Shown: positions 26,205-34,056 of the stretch, one piece after another | How positions within the stretch are numbered: the first letter of the stretch is position 1 | Layout of the letters: the number at the start of each line of letters is the position of its first letter | Source of the DNA: Natronomonas salina | GTDB lineage: Archaea > Halobacteriota > Halobacteria > Halobacteriales > Haloarculaceae | Assembly (NCBI RefSeq): GCF_013391105.1 | Contig: NZ_CP058335.1 | Coordinates: 1,736,001-1,800,000 of the forward strand | DNA: 64,000 bases | Direction: 5' to 3' | Translations under genes and position numbers: made by a program | The notes under the pieces: model-generated | The model's input: only the letters and a program-made list of their open reading frames with translations | Database searches by the model: none | Told to the model about the DNA's origin: nothing

Positions 26205-27439
26205 CCGAACTCACCAAGACGCTGGAACTGAAACTGGTTCAGCCGAACGCACACAAGCGGCGGAAACTCCGTGAGACGCGAGAGGCGTACCAGCAGGCGC
26301 TTCACGACACGTTCGGCGCCCGATGTACCACCCAGACCGAAGCGAACGACGTAGTGGTCAACTACGACCTGTCGGGGTATGCGAAGAACGCCCTCAAGAA
26401 ATATGTCCCGCAGTTGACGACGACATACAACGCGGAAGAACTTCACGACGACCACCCTATCCGGTTCACGAACGAAGGGCTACGCCTCGACCACAAGCCC
26501 GAGAACGCAATCGAGTGGTACGTCAAGATCCCACACCATGAGGACTACCATCTCTGGCTGCCAGCACAGCCGAATCCCGAACAGCGGGGCTGGCTGGAAG
26601 CGTTGCATGCTGGTGACGCGGAGCTGGGCGAGAGTCGGCTGTTCGAGCGAGACGGGACGTGGTTTCTCCACGTCACCGTCACCCGAGACGTGGAGGATAG
26701 TTTCGAGGTGTCCGCCGAAGAACGGACGCCTATCGGAGTGGACATTGGGGAAGCGTCACTCGTTACGGTGTGTCACCGTGACGACCACGGGTCCCCAACC
26801 GCTCCTGAACTATGGGCCGATGAGGGCAAGACCGTCCGTCGGCTCCGCAAGACCTACTTCACCGCTACGCGACGGCTTCAAGAACGCGGAAGCGATCGTC
26901 TCTCCGAGTCGTTCGGTGACGACCTGTGGAGCCAGATAGACGACGTGTTTCACCGCGTCACCCGAGAAGTTGTAGAATATGCTGAGTCAATCGAGAACCC
27001 TGTGCTGGTGCTGGAAGATCTAACGTACATACGGGAGTCGATGGACTACGGTAAGTACATGAACCGCCGTCTTCATGGATGGGGATTCGCCAAACTCCAC
27101 GCTCAAATCCGCTACAAGGCCGTCGAGAAGGGCATTCCCGTTGAAACAGTGAATCCGCGTAACACGTCGAAGGAGTGCCACGCGTGTGGTGAGGTGGGGT
27201 ATCGTCCGAAGCAGGCGACGTTCAAATGCACGAACGACGACTGTTGGATGGGCGAATATCAAGCCGACGTGAACGGGGCAGTGAACATCGCAGACCGCTA
27301 CCTCGGCGGAGAGAGTCGTTCCAGAAAACACGAGAACGACGATGACTCGGCTGAGGATGGGGCGTGTTTGACCGCGCCACAAGACAGCCAAGCCGATGCT
27401 AAAACCCAGCAGGCGACGCTTGGAACGTATGCGTCTTGA
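26201..27439 (+). CDS. tnpB: TnpB, RNA-guided nuclease of the IS605 family
   Basis: GTG 26201 (overlapping the tnpA stop) gives 412 residues. The RuvC-like catalytic triad is complete: D181 in GVDIGEAS, E272 in VLEDLTYI and D356 in QADVNGAVN. A zinc finger (C326, C329, C343, C348) lies between the last two. TnpB proteins are known to be programmed by an omega-RNA made from the element's right end and to cut donor sites, which favours retention of the element. The C-terminal ~40 residues are low-complexity and acidic. Confidence 0.95.
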   Translation: MTELTKTLELKLVQPNAHKRRKLRETREAYQQALHDTFGARCTTQTEANDVVVNYDLSGYAKNALKKYVPQLTTTYNAEELHDDHPIRFTNEGLRLDHKPENAIEWYVKIPHHEDYHLWLPAQPNPEQRGWLEALHAGDAELGESRLFERDGTWFLHVTVTRDVEDSFEVSAEERTPIGVDIGEASLVTVCHRDDHGSPTAPELWADEGKTVRRLRKTYFTATRRLQERGSDRLSESFGDDLWSQIDDVFHRVTREVVEYAESIENPVLVLEDLTYIRESMDYGKYMNRRLHGWGFAKLHAQIRYKAVEKGIPVETVNPRNTSKECHACGEVGYRPKQATFKCTNDDCWMGEYQADVNGAVNIADRYLGGESRSRKHENDDDSAEDGACLTAPQDSQADAKTQQATLGTYAS

Positions 27440-27517
27440 AACCACAAGGTCGATCAGACGCTCGACCTGAAATCCCGTGGTGGGATTCCCGCCTCTTCAG
27501 GCGCGGAAGGAGGTCAA
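27440..27517 (+). ncRNA. Candidate omega-RNA 3' part / right end of the IS element
   Basis: In this family the guide RNA of TnpB covers the 3' end of tnpB and the right end, with the guide lying just outside the element. Here CCCGTGGTGGG and GCCTCTTCAGGCG form two hairpins before TCAA at 27514-27517. The guide would then be read from 27518 onward. Position is inferred from the known organisation of the family. Confidence 0.45.
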
Positions 27518-27693
27518 TCGCCCTGTTTCGGGGCAATCTGGGAGCCACCCCAGCTGCCAGCGACCGCCTGGTAGCGTGTCACGTCAGAAGCGCATCGACC
27601 GCACGAGGCCGTCACTCAGTTATTCAGTACTACGGCGCAGCGTGAAAAGGACCGCCAATTAATGTGACCGGTGCCGAAGGACCGAACAGAACG

Positions 27694-27852
27694 ATGTCCG
27701 GCTCGAGACGACACATTTGCGAGTGTGTCCACCACGAGGGTGGCATCGACTGGGGCTACAGGTCGGACGATACTCGGGTGGCAGCGGGGAAGCGAGCAGT
27801 GTCCTGGACGGGGACGTCCGAAGAGAGCACGCTATCGCGGGGGAGCGATTGA
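27694..27852 (+). CDS. Possible small protein coupled to the wHTH regulator
   Basis: The frame from ATG 27694 (an upstream GTG at 27664 is also in frame) to TGA 27850-27852 encodes about 52 residues, including HICECVHHEGGIDWGYRSDD with two Cys and three His. Its stop overlaps the regulator's start. There is no recognisable family, and the sequence just left of it is non-coding. Translational coupling is the main argument, and a chance frame is quite possible. Confidence 0.3.
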   Translation: MSGSRRHICECVHHEGGIDWGYRSDDTRVAAGKRAVSWTGTSEESTLSRGSD

Positions 27853-28160
27853 TGCCGTCCACGAGTCGGTTCGTCCTGACCGGTACGCGCGGCGGTGCCG
27901 ACCGCACGCGGATACTGCTCCTCGTGGCCGACCAGGCCCGGACCGTCAAACAGCTGGCCGACGCGATGGGGCGGGACTGCGCGACGGTACAGAGCCACCT
28001 CGAGGTGCTACAGAAGAACGACCTCGTCGATGCACGAGCGAAAGACCGGACGTACTACCGCCCGACACCGCGGGCCAGAGCGGACTGGGAGACCATCGAG
28101 AAGGCGGCGGAGAGTCTGGACCGCAAGCAGACGAGAGAGCCGAACCAGCAGCTTCTCTAG
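27852..28160 (+). CDS. Winged helix-turn-helix (ArsR-like) regulator
   Basis: ATG 27852 gives 102 residues. A central wHTH domain is clear: TRILLLVADQARTVKQLADA, then TVQSHLEVLQKNDLVDARAK and the wing DRTYYRPTPRAR. It is a short DNA-binding protein with no obvious ligand domain. Its start shares a base with the stop of a short upstream frame (27694-27852, TGATG), hinting at a coupled small gene. The next gene encodes a glutathionyl-hydroquinone-reductase-like enzyme 127 bases downstream, a possible target. Confidence 0.8.
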   Translation: MPSTSRFVLTGTRGGADRTRILLLVADQARTVKQLADAMGRDCATVQSHLEVLQKNDLVDARAKDRTYYRPTPRARADWETIEKAAESLDRKQTREPNQQLL

Positions 28161-28287
28161 GAAGCGTCTCGACCATGATATCCGCGATACTCGGTCGCCG
28201 GACCGGCGAATCACGAGCCGTAGCCGGTTTCTCGGCAAACGCACACGTCGCCAGCAGTCCTATCCGGCCAGCACGCCTAGCGTGGAT

Positions 28288-29253
28288 ATGGTCAATCAGT
28301 TCGTCGACGGCGAGTGGGTGACCGACTACGACCCGACCAACGAGGAGGGGGAGTTCGAACGCCAGCCGACGACGTTCCGCGACCGCGTCGGCAGCGAGGA
28401 CGCCGAGGCCGGCCGCTATCACCTCTACGTCTCCTACGCCTGTCCGTGGGCACATCGCACGCTCGTCACGCGACAGCTGCTCGGCCTCGAGGACTCCATC
28501 ACCGTCGACGTCGTCGATCCGTACCGCGACGACGACGGCTGGCAGTTCACCCCCGAGAAGGACAAGTGCACCCCCGACACCGTGAACGGCTTCGACTACC
28601 TCCGGGAGGCCTACGTCGAGGCCGACCCCGAGTACACCGGCCGCGTCTCGGTGCCGGTCTTCTGGGACAAACAGGAGGACACCATCGTCAACAACGAGTC
28701 CCGCGAGATCATGCGGAACCTCACGGACGTCTTCGCCGACGAGGTCGGCAACGGCGTCGACCTGGTGCCGGACGAACTCCGCGACGACGTCGATGAGGTC
28801 CTCGACGCCATCTACGAGCCGATCAACAACGGCGTCTACCGGACGGGCTTCGCCGAGAAGCAGGCAGCCTACGACGAGGTCGTCACGGAGCTCTTCGACG
28901 CGCTCGACCACTGGGACTCGGTGCTCGCCGACCAGCGCTACCTCGTCGGCGACCGGCTGACCGAGGCCGACATCGCGATGTACACCACGCTGGTCCGCTT
29001 CGACGAGGTCTACCACACTCACTTCATGTGCAACCACCAGTTCATCCGGGAGTACGACAACCTCTGGCCGTACCTCCGGGACCTCTACCAGACCCGGGGC
29101 TTCGGCGAGACGACGCACATGGACCACATCAAGGAGCACTACTACACGACCCACCCGGACGTCAGCCCCAAGCGCATCGTCCCGATGGGCCCCGACCCCG
29201 ATTTCGAGGCGGACCACGACCGGGATTCGCTTGCGGGCGAGCCGCCGGTCTAA
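28288..29253 (+). CDS. Glutathionyl-hydroquinone reductase-like (Xi-class GST) protein
   Basis: This thioredoxin-fold reductase of the Xi/ECM4 class has 321 residues from ATG 28288. The active-site Cys lies in SYACPWAHRTLV, the family hallmark, followed by VPVFWDKQEDTIVNNESREIMR, which binds the thiol cofactor. The C-terminal helical domain is complete (YLVGDRLTEADIAMYTTLVR, ending with RGFGETTHMDHIKEHYY). Haloarchaea lack glutathione and mostly use gamma-glutamylcysteine, so the physiological thiol is inferred to be different. The wHTH regulator upstream may control it. Confidence 0.9.
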   Translation: MVNQFVDGEWVTDYDPTNEEGEFERQPTTFRDRVGSEDAEAGRYHLYVSYACPWAHRTLVTRQLLGLEDSITVDVVDPYRDDDGWQFTPEKDKCTPDTVNGFDYLREAYVEADPEYTGRVSVPVFWDKQEDTIVNNESREIMRNLTDVFADEVGNGVDLVPDELRDDVDEVLDAIYEPINNGVYRTGFAEKQAAYDEVVTELFDALDHWDSVLADQRYLVGDRLTEADIAMYTTLVRFDEVYHTHFMCNHQFIREYDNLWPYLRDLYQTRGFGETTHMDHIKEHYYTTHPDVSPKRIVPMGPDPDFEADHDRDSLAGEPPV

Positions 29254-29316
29254 TTTCTTCTCGCCGTAAATCGCCGGACAGCGCCGTCCTGGGGCAGGTA
29301 CCGCCGCGTGCAATAG

Positions 29317-29325
29317 GTATATATG
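29317..29325 (+). promoter_or_regulatory. TATA box for the small protein gene at 29346
   Basis: GGTATATATGC is a near-consensus TATA box centred about 25 bases before the ATG at 29346, so the message would be essentially leaderless. This supports the reality of the short downstream gene. Confidence 0.6.
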
Positions 29326-29345
29326 CGTGTGTGTGATACACTACC

Positions 29346-29504
29346 ATGACCATGCCCGACACGAAGCGAGGTCGCGAACGGAAAGGCCAGAAGAAGCGGC
29401 AGCAGCGCCGCCGGTTCGAGATCGAGCGCGAGCTCGAGGCGCGAGAACGCGAACTCGACTTCGACGAACTCTACGAGGAAGAGGAGATCGAACTCGAGAT
29501 CTGA
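29346..29504 (+). CDS. Small charge-segregated coiled-coil-like protein, 52 aa
   Basis: The frame runs from ATG 29346 (second ATG at 29352) to TGA 29502-29504. The N-terminal half is strongly basic (KRGRERKGQKKRQQRRR) and the C-terminal half strongly acidic (DELYEEEEIELEI), joined by a helical stretch (FEIERELEAREREL). Such a dipolar helix suggests binding to nucleic acid or ribosomes through the basic half. It has a strong TATA box at leaderless spacing. No family is recognised. Confidence 0.65.
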   Translation: MTMPDTKRGRERKGQKKRQQRRRFEIERELEARERELDFDELYEEEEIELEI

Positions 29505-29643
29505 GCTCGCGGGCCTTTCAGTCGACCCGGGCGTTCCGCCATTATCCCTGTCCCGAACGCCCGGATCGGCGCCTGCGGCTCTCGCCATGGTTTCTCCGGC
29601 CGAACCAAAAACTGGATAGCGCCGCGGCTCCCATTCCCCGCCC

Positions 29644-30732
29644 ATGGACCGCCGTCAGTACCTCCAGGCCTGCCTCGGTGCCGGGACAGCGGCCGGCCTC
29701 GCCGGCTGTACCGACCTGGGCTTCATCGAGACGCAGGAACTGCCCTCCACGCCACCGGTCCTCGAGGACCGCCCGGACCGCGTCTACCACCCGACCCACG
29801 TCGACGGCATGGAGATGGTCGGGCAGGCGGAGTCCGACAACGGCGACTACGGCTTCGCGCTCGTCTACACCTACCCGCACCGTTTCTGGCGGGTCGACGC
29901 CACCACCGAGTCCGTCGACGATGCCATCCTCAAGGACCCCGACGGCAGCCAGGACGTCCACCTGATGTCGGTGCTGTGGGACCCCCAGACCGGCCGGACG
30001 CTGCCGGACGCCGGCATGAGCGTCGACATCCGCAAGGACGGCGAGGCCCTCGACGAGCAGGTCATCTACCCGATGCTGTCGCCGCGGATGGGCTTTCACT
30101 TCGGCGCGAACTTCCAGCTCGACGGCGACGGCGACTACGAGATCGCCCTCTCGGTCGGCGGGACGAGCATCCGCCAGACCGGCGACTACCAGGGCCGCTT
30201 CGGCGAGCAGGCCACCGTCACCGTCCCCTTCGAGTTCAGCACCGAGGAACGCGACAACATCGGCTTCGAGCGGACCGAGGACGAGGCCGGTGAGGCATCG
30301 CTGCCGCCGGTCATGGACATGGACGTCCCCCTCGGCGTCGCCCCGGACCCCGCGGAACTGCCGGGCACCCACCACGGCACCGCAGAGAGCGGCGACGCCC
30401 GACTCGAGGTCGTCAGCATGGAAAGTCCGCCGGCCGGCATCGACGGCGACGGCGCGTACCTCGCCGTCTCCGCCCGGACGCCGTACAACCAGCTCGTCCT
30501 CCCGCAGATGGCCCTCGACGCGACGCTCGACCGCGACGGCCAGACGGTCTTCGAGGGCGCCCTCGAGCGCACCTTCGACAGCGACCTCGGCTACCACTAC
30601 GGCGCCGCCGTCGACGACGTCGCATCGGGCGACGCGCTGACCATCGACGTCGTCACCCACCCGCAGGTCGCCCGCCACGAGGGCTACGAGACGGCGTTCC
30701 TCCAGATGCCCGCCGCGGAACTGACGCTGTAA
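29644..30732 (+). CDS. Tat lipoprotein, P19/Tp34-type iron-transport-like protein
   Basis: The 362 residues carry a twin-arginine start (MDRRQYLQACLGAG) and lipobox LAGC near residue 22, so it is exported and lipid-anchored. The mature protein contains two beta-sandwich-like parts. Features such as HVDGMEMVGQAESDNGDYG, RFWRVDATT and the Met/His-bearing SPRMGFHFGANF resemble periplasmic P19/Tp34 metal-binding proteins and haloarchaeal proteins called 'iron transporter'. A second half (about 235-362) begins PGTHHGTAESG. The substrate is inferred, not shown. It is followed by a CAP-domain protein on the same strand. Confidence 0.7.
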   Translation: MDRRQYLQACLGAGTAAGLAGCTDLGFIETQELPSTPPVLEDRPDRVYHPTHVDGMEMVGQAESDNGDYGFALVYTYPHRFWRVDATTESVDDAILKDPDGSQDVHLMSVLWDPQTGRTLPDAGMSVDIRKDGEALDEQVIYPMLSPRMGFHFGANFQLDGDGDYEIALSVGGTSIRQTGDYQGRFGEQATVTVPFEFSTEERDNIGFERTEDEAGEASLPPVMDMDVPLGVAPDPAELPGTHHGTAESGDARLEVVSMESPPAGIDGDGAYLAVSARTPYNQLVLPQMALDATLDRDGQTVFEGALERTFDSDLGYHYGAAVDDVASGDALTIDVVTHPQVARHEGYETAFLQMPAAELTL

Positions 30733-30772
30733 TCGACGCCGCAGTTTTTAGCCACCGGCGTCTACCCCGGCC

Positions 30773-31477
30773 GTGGCGCCCGCATGTACGGTCTGTGGCG
30801 ACGAGGCGACCGTCAGCGACGCCTGTCCGCACTGTGGCGCGGCGTGCTGTCCCCAGCACCGGCCGCCGACGGCCCACGACTGTCCCGGGACCGACGCCGG
30901 CGAGACGACCGGCTGGCGGCTCGACCTCGACGGCACCGACGCGACGCTGCCGGCCGACGAATCGCTCACCTCGCTGTTCCGCCCGGGACTCGGCCTCGCC
31001 GTGGTGACGCTGCTTCTCGTCGTGACCGCCCTCGGGGCCGTCGCCCTGGCCGGCCCGCTCGACGACGGCGTCGACGTGGGGACCCTGGAGACGCAGATCG
31101 AATCGATCAGCGACGACGAACGCGAAGCCCGCGACGTCGCAGCGACGACCCACGACCCGACCCTCGCCGCGGTCGCCCGGAACCACAGTCGCGACATGCG
31201 CGACCGGGGCTTCGTCGATCACACCAACCCGGACGGCCAGCGACCGCAGGACCGCGCCGCGGCGGCCGGCCTCGAGTGCCGCGTCGGCGAGAACATCTAC
31301 CAGACGCCGCGCGGCTCGCTGGCCGATTCCGAACGCGCCGTCGCCGACCACGTCGTCCGGTCGTGGCTCGACTCGCCGGGCCACCGCGAGACGCTGCTCC
31401 GTGACCGCTACACCAGACAGGGCGTCGGCGTCGCCATCGGCGAGGACGCACTCTACGTCACCCAGCTGTTCTGCTAG
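30773..31477 (+). CDS. AN1-type zinc finger plus CAP (SCP/PR-1) domain membrane protein
   Basis: GTG 30773 gives 234 residues. Residues 5-38 have the Cys/His spacing of an AN1-type zinc finger (CTVCGDEATVSDACPHCG then CCPQHRPPTAHDC). A membrane helix follows at about 73-93 (LGLAVVTLLLVVTALGAVAL). The C-terminal 130 residues form a CAP domain: HDPTLAAVARNHSRDMRDRG, FVDHTNPDGQ, ENIYQT and SWLDSPGHRETLL. The zinc finger should face the cytoplasm and the CAP domain the exterior. The function of such archaeal fusions is unknown. Confidence 0.85.
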   Translation: MAPACTVCGDEATVSDACPHCGAACCPQHRPPTAHDCPGTDAGETTGWRLDLDGTDATLPADESLTSLFRPGLGLAVVTLLLVVTALGAVALAGPLDDGVDVGTLETQIESISDDEREARDVAATTHDPTLAAVARNHSRDMRDRGFVDHTNPDGQRPQDRAAAAGLECRVGENIYQTPRGSLADSERAVADHVVRSWLDSPGHRETLLRDRYTRQGVGVAIGEDALYVTQLFC

Positions 31478-31529
31478 TCCGGGGATTCGACTCCGACGCC
31501 ACCGTCGTCCCGGGCGCCAGTTCGGACGC

Positions 31530-32588
31530 TCAGTAGAACATGATGTACTCGGAGGTCTTCCCGTAGATCGGCACGCTCCCGTAGGCCTCGATGGTGTACT
31601 CGGTCCGATTGAGGACGCCGTCGTAGACTCGCTCGTACCAGACGTTCCGACTCTCGCCGGGGTCGAGTTCGATCTCGAAGCGGAACTCGTCGGTCGTCGG
31701 CGTCGAGACCCCACCCTGGAAGGTCTCCCGCTCGAGGCCCTGGTTCACGATGTCGAACTCGACGCGGAAGTCCCAGGGGTCGGTCCGGATCTCCTCGACG
31801 CCCCGGGTGACGAGGTACGGGGCGCCGGTGACGTCGAACTCGTGGGCCGAGTAATCGCCGGTCGCACCGGGGTCGTCGACCGACCAGTTCCCGTTCGGCC
31901 CCCAGACGATGGTGGCGTGGGGCTCCTCCTCGCCGACGGTCTGTGTCTCCCGCCAGATGCCGAACCTGAGGACGTCCCAGTACCGCTCCTGGAGTTCGTC
32001 GATGACGAGCTTCCGGCAGATGTCCAGGAGCTTCTCGCGGCCCGGCGGCGCGATGCCCCGCTCCGGGTCGCCCTTCACCTCGAGGTGGACGGTGAGGCGA
32101 CCCGCACCTGCGGTGTTGTTCTGTTCCCGCTGGAGCACCGAGTGCGAGGTGACGACGCGCGGCTTCTCGACCGGCGTCCCGACGGTGAACGAACCCGTGA
32201 CGGTGTCGTCCTGGACCGTGATGGTGTACTCGTAGTAACCGTCCGGCACGTCGCTGAGCTCGATCTCCTCGACGTCCCGGGACCCCTCCACCTCCATCGA
32301 GCCCTCGTAGCCGGGTTGGTCGCCGACCACGACCTCCACGGGCACCGTTCCGTCGCCGCCGGAGTTCCCGACCTCCAGCGTGAGGGTGACGTTCGACCCC
32401 TGGATGAACCGCTCGTCGCCCGCCGAGACGTCGATGATCTCGATATCGGGTTCGGCGGCCGTCGCCGTCGGCGTCGACGTCGCCGTCGGGTCCGTCGAGT
32501 CGTCGTCGCCCAGCCCCTCGATCGACGAGCAGCCGGAGAGACCGACGGCACCGGCGGCGGCTAGGGAGAGATACTGTCGACGTCGCAT
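31530..32588 (-). CDS. Haloarchaeal Tat lipoprotein with CARDB-like domain
   Basis: The 352 residues start at 32588. The leader MRRRQYLSLAAAGAVG ends in lipobox LSGC at about 20, followed by a Thr/Pro/Ala linker typical of surface proteins. A first beta-sandwich (about 48-135: NVTLTLEVGNSGGDGTVPVEV and so on) resembles CARDB adhesion modules. A second, larger domain (about 140-352) has mixed alpha/beta character and no name I can give. It converges with the CAP-domain gene. Surface anchoring is well supported, but the binding partner is unknown. Confidence 0.72.
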   Translation of the reverse strand: MRRRQYLSLAAAGAVGLSGCSSIEGLGDDDSTDPTATSTPTATAAEPDIEIIDVSAGDERFIQGSNVTLTLEVGNSGGDGTVPVEVVVGDQPGYEGSMEVEGSRDVEEIELSDVPDGYYEYTITVQDDTVTGSFTVGTPVEKPRVVTSHSVLQREQNNTAGAGRLTVHLEVKGDPERGIAPPGREKLLDICRKLVIDELQERYWDVLRFGIWRETQTVGEEEPHATIVWGPNGNWSVDDPGATGDYSAHEFDVTGAPYLVTRGVEEIRTDPWDFRVEFDIVNQGLERETFQGGVSTPTTDEFRFEIELDPGESRNVWYERVYDGVLNRTEYTIEAYGSVPIYGKTSEYIMFY

Positions 32589-32775
32589 AGTTACCCGTTC
32601 GTAAGCGCAGTTTACACGTAAAGGAGCGGATTGACCCAGCTAACTGGCTACAATCACTGTGCGGCGGTACTGTCAGCGCCCGACGAACGGTGACGACGAC
32701 CCGCGAGGTTCAGACGGGCGCATCCGACGTTCGAGGCCTCCGGAATTCCCACCCGCGAGCGTCGTATCGCGAGAG

Positions 32776-33180
32776 CTACTCGACGTAGCGGCGCTGGAAC
32801 TCCTCGTCGGTCTTCGTGAGGTAGAGGATCCCCTCGACGATGCCGACCAGCCCCGGGATGCCGGTCCAGAAGAAACAGAGGTACAGCAGCCCCAGGCCGG
32901 TGTCGCCGAGGTAGAACCGGTGGACGCCCGCCCACCCGAGCAGGATGGCGAGGACGCCGGCCGTCACGCGGTCCTTCTCGTAGTCGGCGGTCGCCGGCTT
33001 CTGGCGGACGCCGCACTCCGGGCAGATCTCGGCCTCCTTCTTGATGATCGCCCCGCAGCTGTGACAGAACTTCTCGTCGGGGCCGGTGTTCACGCCCGGC
33101 GTCGCGGCTGGCGGCCGTTCGTCGACGTCGAACGGTTCGTCGCTGCTCGCGTCGTCTTCGGCCTCGTCGTCGGAGGGCAT
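32776..33180 (-). CDS. Zinc-ribbon TM2-domain membrane protein
   Basis: The 134 residues begin with an acidic disordered stretch. A zinc ribbon follows (CHSCGAIIKKEAEICPECGV, about 39-58), then a TM2 domain: two helices around the signature GWAGVHRFYLGDTGLGLLYL and IPGLVGIVEGILYLTKTDEE. Such proteins are common in archaea, and the domain pair is often found in membrane-quality or stress proteins, but the role is not established. It is the next gene upstream of a DUF2085 protein on the same strand reading, separated by 31 bases. Confidence 0.88.
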   Translation of the reverse strand: MPSDDEAEDDASSDEPFDVDERPPAATPGVNTGPDEKFCHSCGAIIKKEAEICPECGVRQKPATADYEKDRVTAGVLAILLGWAGVHRFYLGDTGLGLLYLCFFWTGIPGLVGIVEGILYLTKTDEEFQRRYVE

Positions 33181-33211
33181 ACCACCAGGTGGTCGGCGTG
33201 GCGATAAATAG

Positions 33212-33655
33212 CTACTGTCGAGCGTGACGGACGAACAACAGGAATCCCGCGAGGAGACCGTAGACGACGCCGATCGCGAGCACCCGCAGATCGCCCGTCA
33301 GGTACAGCGTCGCCAGGCCGACCCCATAGGCGTAGCCGAGGCCGAACCCCGTCGCGGTCCGCACCGGATTCCACCCGCGGCGAGCCGTGAACGCCGAGAC
33401 CGCCCAGTCGACCAGCGCAGGCATCGGCAGGAGCGTGACGACCCAGAGCCCGGTCGGCAGCGGCGACCCGATTAGGGCCGCCAGCAGCCCGGCCAGAATC
33501 CCCGGGTAGATCCCGAGACAGCGCGCACAGAGCCGAACCCGCCGCCCGCCGACCCGGGGGGCGTAACAGCGGTCCCACTCGCCGGGTTGGTGATGCGAGA
33601 GGAGGTACGGGCGCGTCGCCGCCAGCGCGGTCCGGACCCCGTCCCAGTCGATCAT
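33212..33655 (-). CDS. DUF2085 membrane protein
   Basis: The 147 residues have the DUF2085 hallmarks: H20-H21 and the RLCARCLGIYPG motif, in which two Cys flank an Arg at about 42-46, followed by three to four hydrophobic helices (ILAGLLAALIG, LWVVTLLPMPALVDW, GVGLATLYL, VVYGLLAGFLLFVR). The Cys/His pattern suggests a metal or heme site in the membrane, but the family has no established function. It stands directly beside the TM2 gene, same strand. Confidence 0.85.
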   Translation of the reverse strand: MIDWDGVRTALAATRPYLLSHHQPGEWDRCYAPRVGGRRVRLCARCLGIYPGILAGLLAALIGSPLPTGLWVVTLLPMPALVDWAVSAFTARRGWNPVRTATGFGLGYAYGVGLATLYLTGDLRVLAIGVVYGLLAGFLLFVRHARQ

Positions 33656-33726
33656 CGGCCCGGCTTGGCCGCGACCGACCGTAAATCCCGCCGTCTCCGG
33701 CCGGGGAGTCGCTCAGAACAGTCCGT

Positions 33727-33924
33727 TCAGGCGGAGGCGGTGTAGCCCGCGTCCTCGACGGCATCGACGAGCGCGTCGGTGTCGGCGTCGCCGTCGACGG
33801 TCGCCCGCTCGGCCTCGCGGTCGACGTCGACGTCGGTCACGCCGCTGACGCCCTGCAATGCCTCCTCGACGCTCTGTTCACAGTGCTCGCAGGTCATGCC
33901 CTCGACGGAGATGGTCTGGCTCAT
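33727..33924 (-). CDS. Heavy-metal-associated domain protein, CopZ-like copper chaperone
   Basis: A single HMA domain of 65 residues with the Cu(I) site MTCEHC near residues 10-15 and the classic beta-alpha-beta pattern (VTDVDVDREAERATVDGDA, DAGYTAS). It should bind Cu(I) in the cytosol and hand it to the CopA ATPase encoded at 34742. It is divergent from the Lrp-TRASH regulator, with 132 bases between the starts, so the shared promoter region may be controlled by that regulator. Confidence 0.93.
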   Translation of the reverse strand: MSQTISVEGMTCEHCEQSVEEALQGVSGVTDVDVDREAERATVDGDADTDALVDAVEDAGYTASA

Positions 33925-34031
33925 GGTCGAGTGTACCTACGGGCTGCAGTCTTTTGCGGGTTTCCCCTTCCACTCCAAAGTGAAACGGCGATTCGACCTT
34001 CGATTCCGAAGCCATTCCGGGCAAACCATAT

Positions 34032-34048
34032 TACGATGCAGTATCGTA
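34032..34048. promoter_or_regulatory. Dyad operator at the copper-regulator promoter
   Basis: TACGAT-GCAGT-ATCGTA is a perfect inverted repeat with 6-base arms and 5-base spacer. It ends 8 bases before the ATG of the Lrp-TRASH gene and partly overlaps a TATA-like CCATATTA (34027-34034). A bound protein here would block transcription, as in autoregulated Lrp-family genes. Confidence 0.55.
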
Positions 34049-34056
34049 GGTGCGGT

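Larger units (their letters stand above)
25684..27517 (+). mobile_element. IS200/IS605-family insertion sequence, complete
   Basis: About 1.83 kb with tnpA and tnpB overlapping by 4 bases. The left end follows TTAC (25680-25683) and has a hairpin at 25693-25710 (CCCC...CAGG...GGGG). The right end has GCCTCTTCAGGCG at 27491-27503 and TCAA at 27514-27517. There are no terminal inverted repeats or target duplications, as expected for this single-strand peel-and-paste family. Both genes have intact catalytic residues, so it may be active. The exact end bases are estimated from hairpin positions and the TTAC/TCAA motifs. Confidence 0.82.

Noticed and set aside
27946-29313. A 455-residue minus-strand frame over the GST-like gene
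   Set aside because: Val/Asp/Arg-rich antisense shadow; the plus-strand gene has the CPW active site and full family fold.
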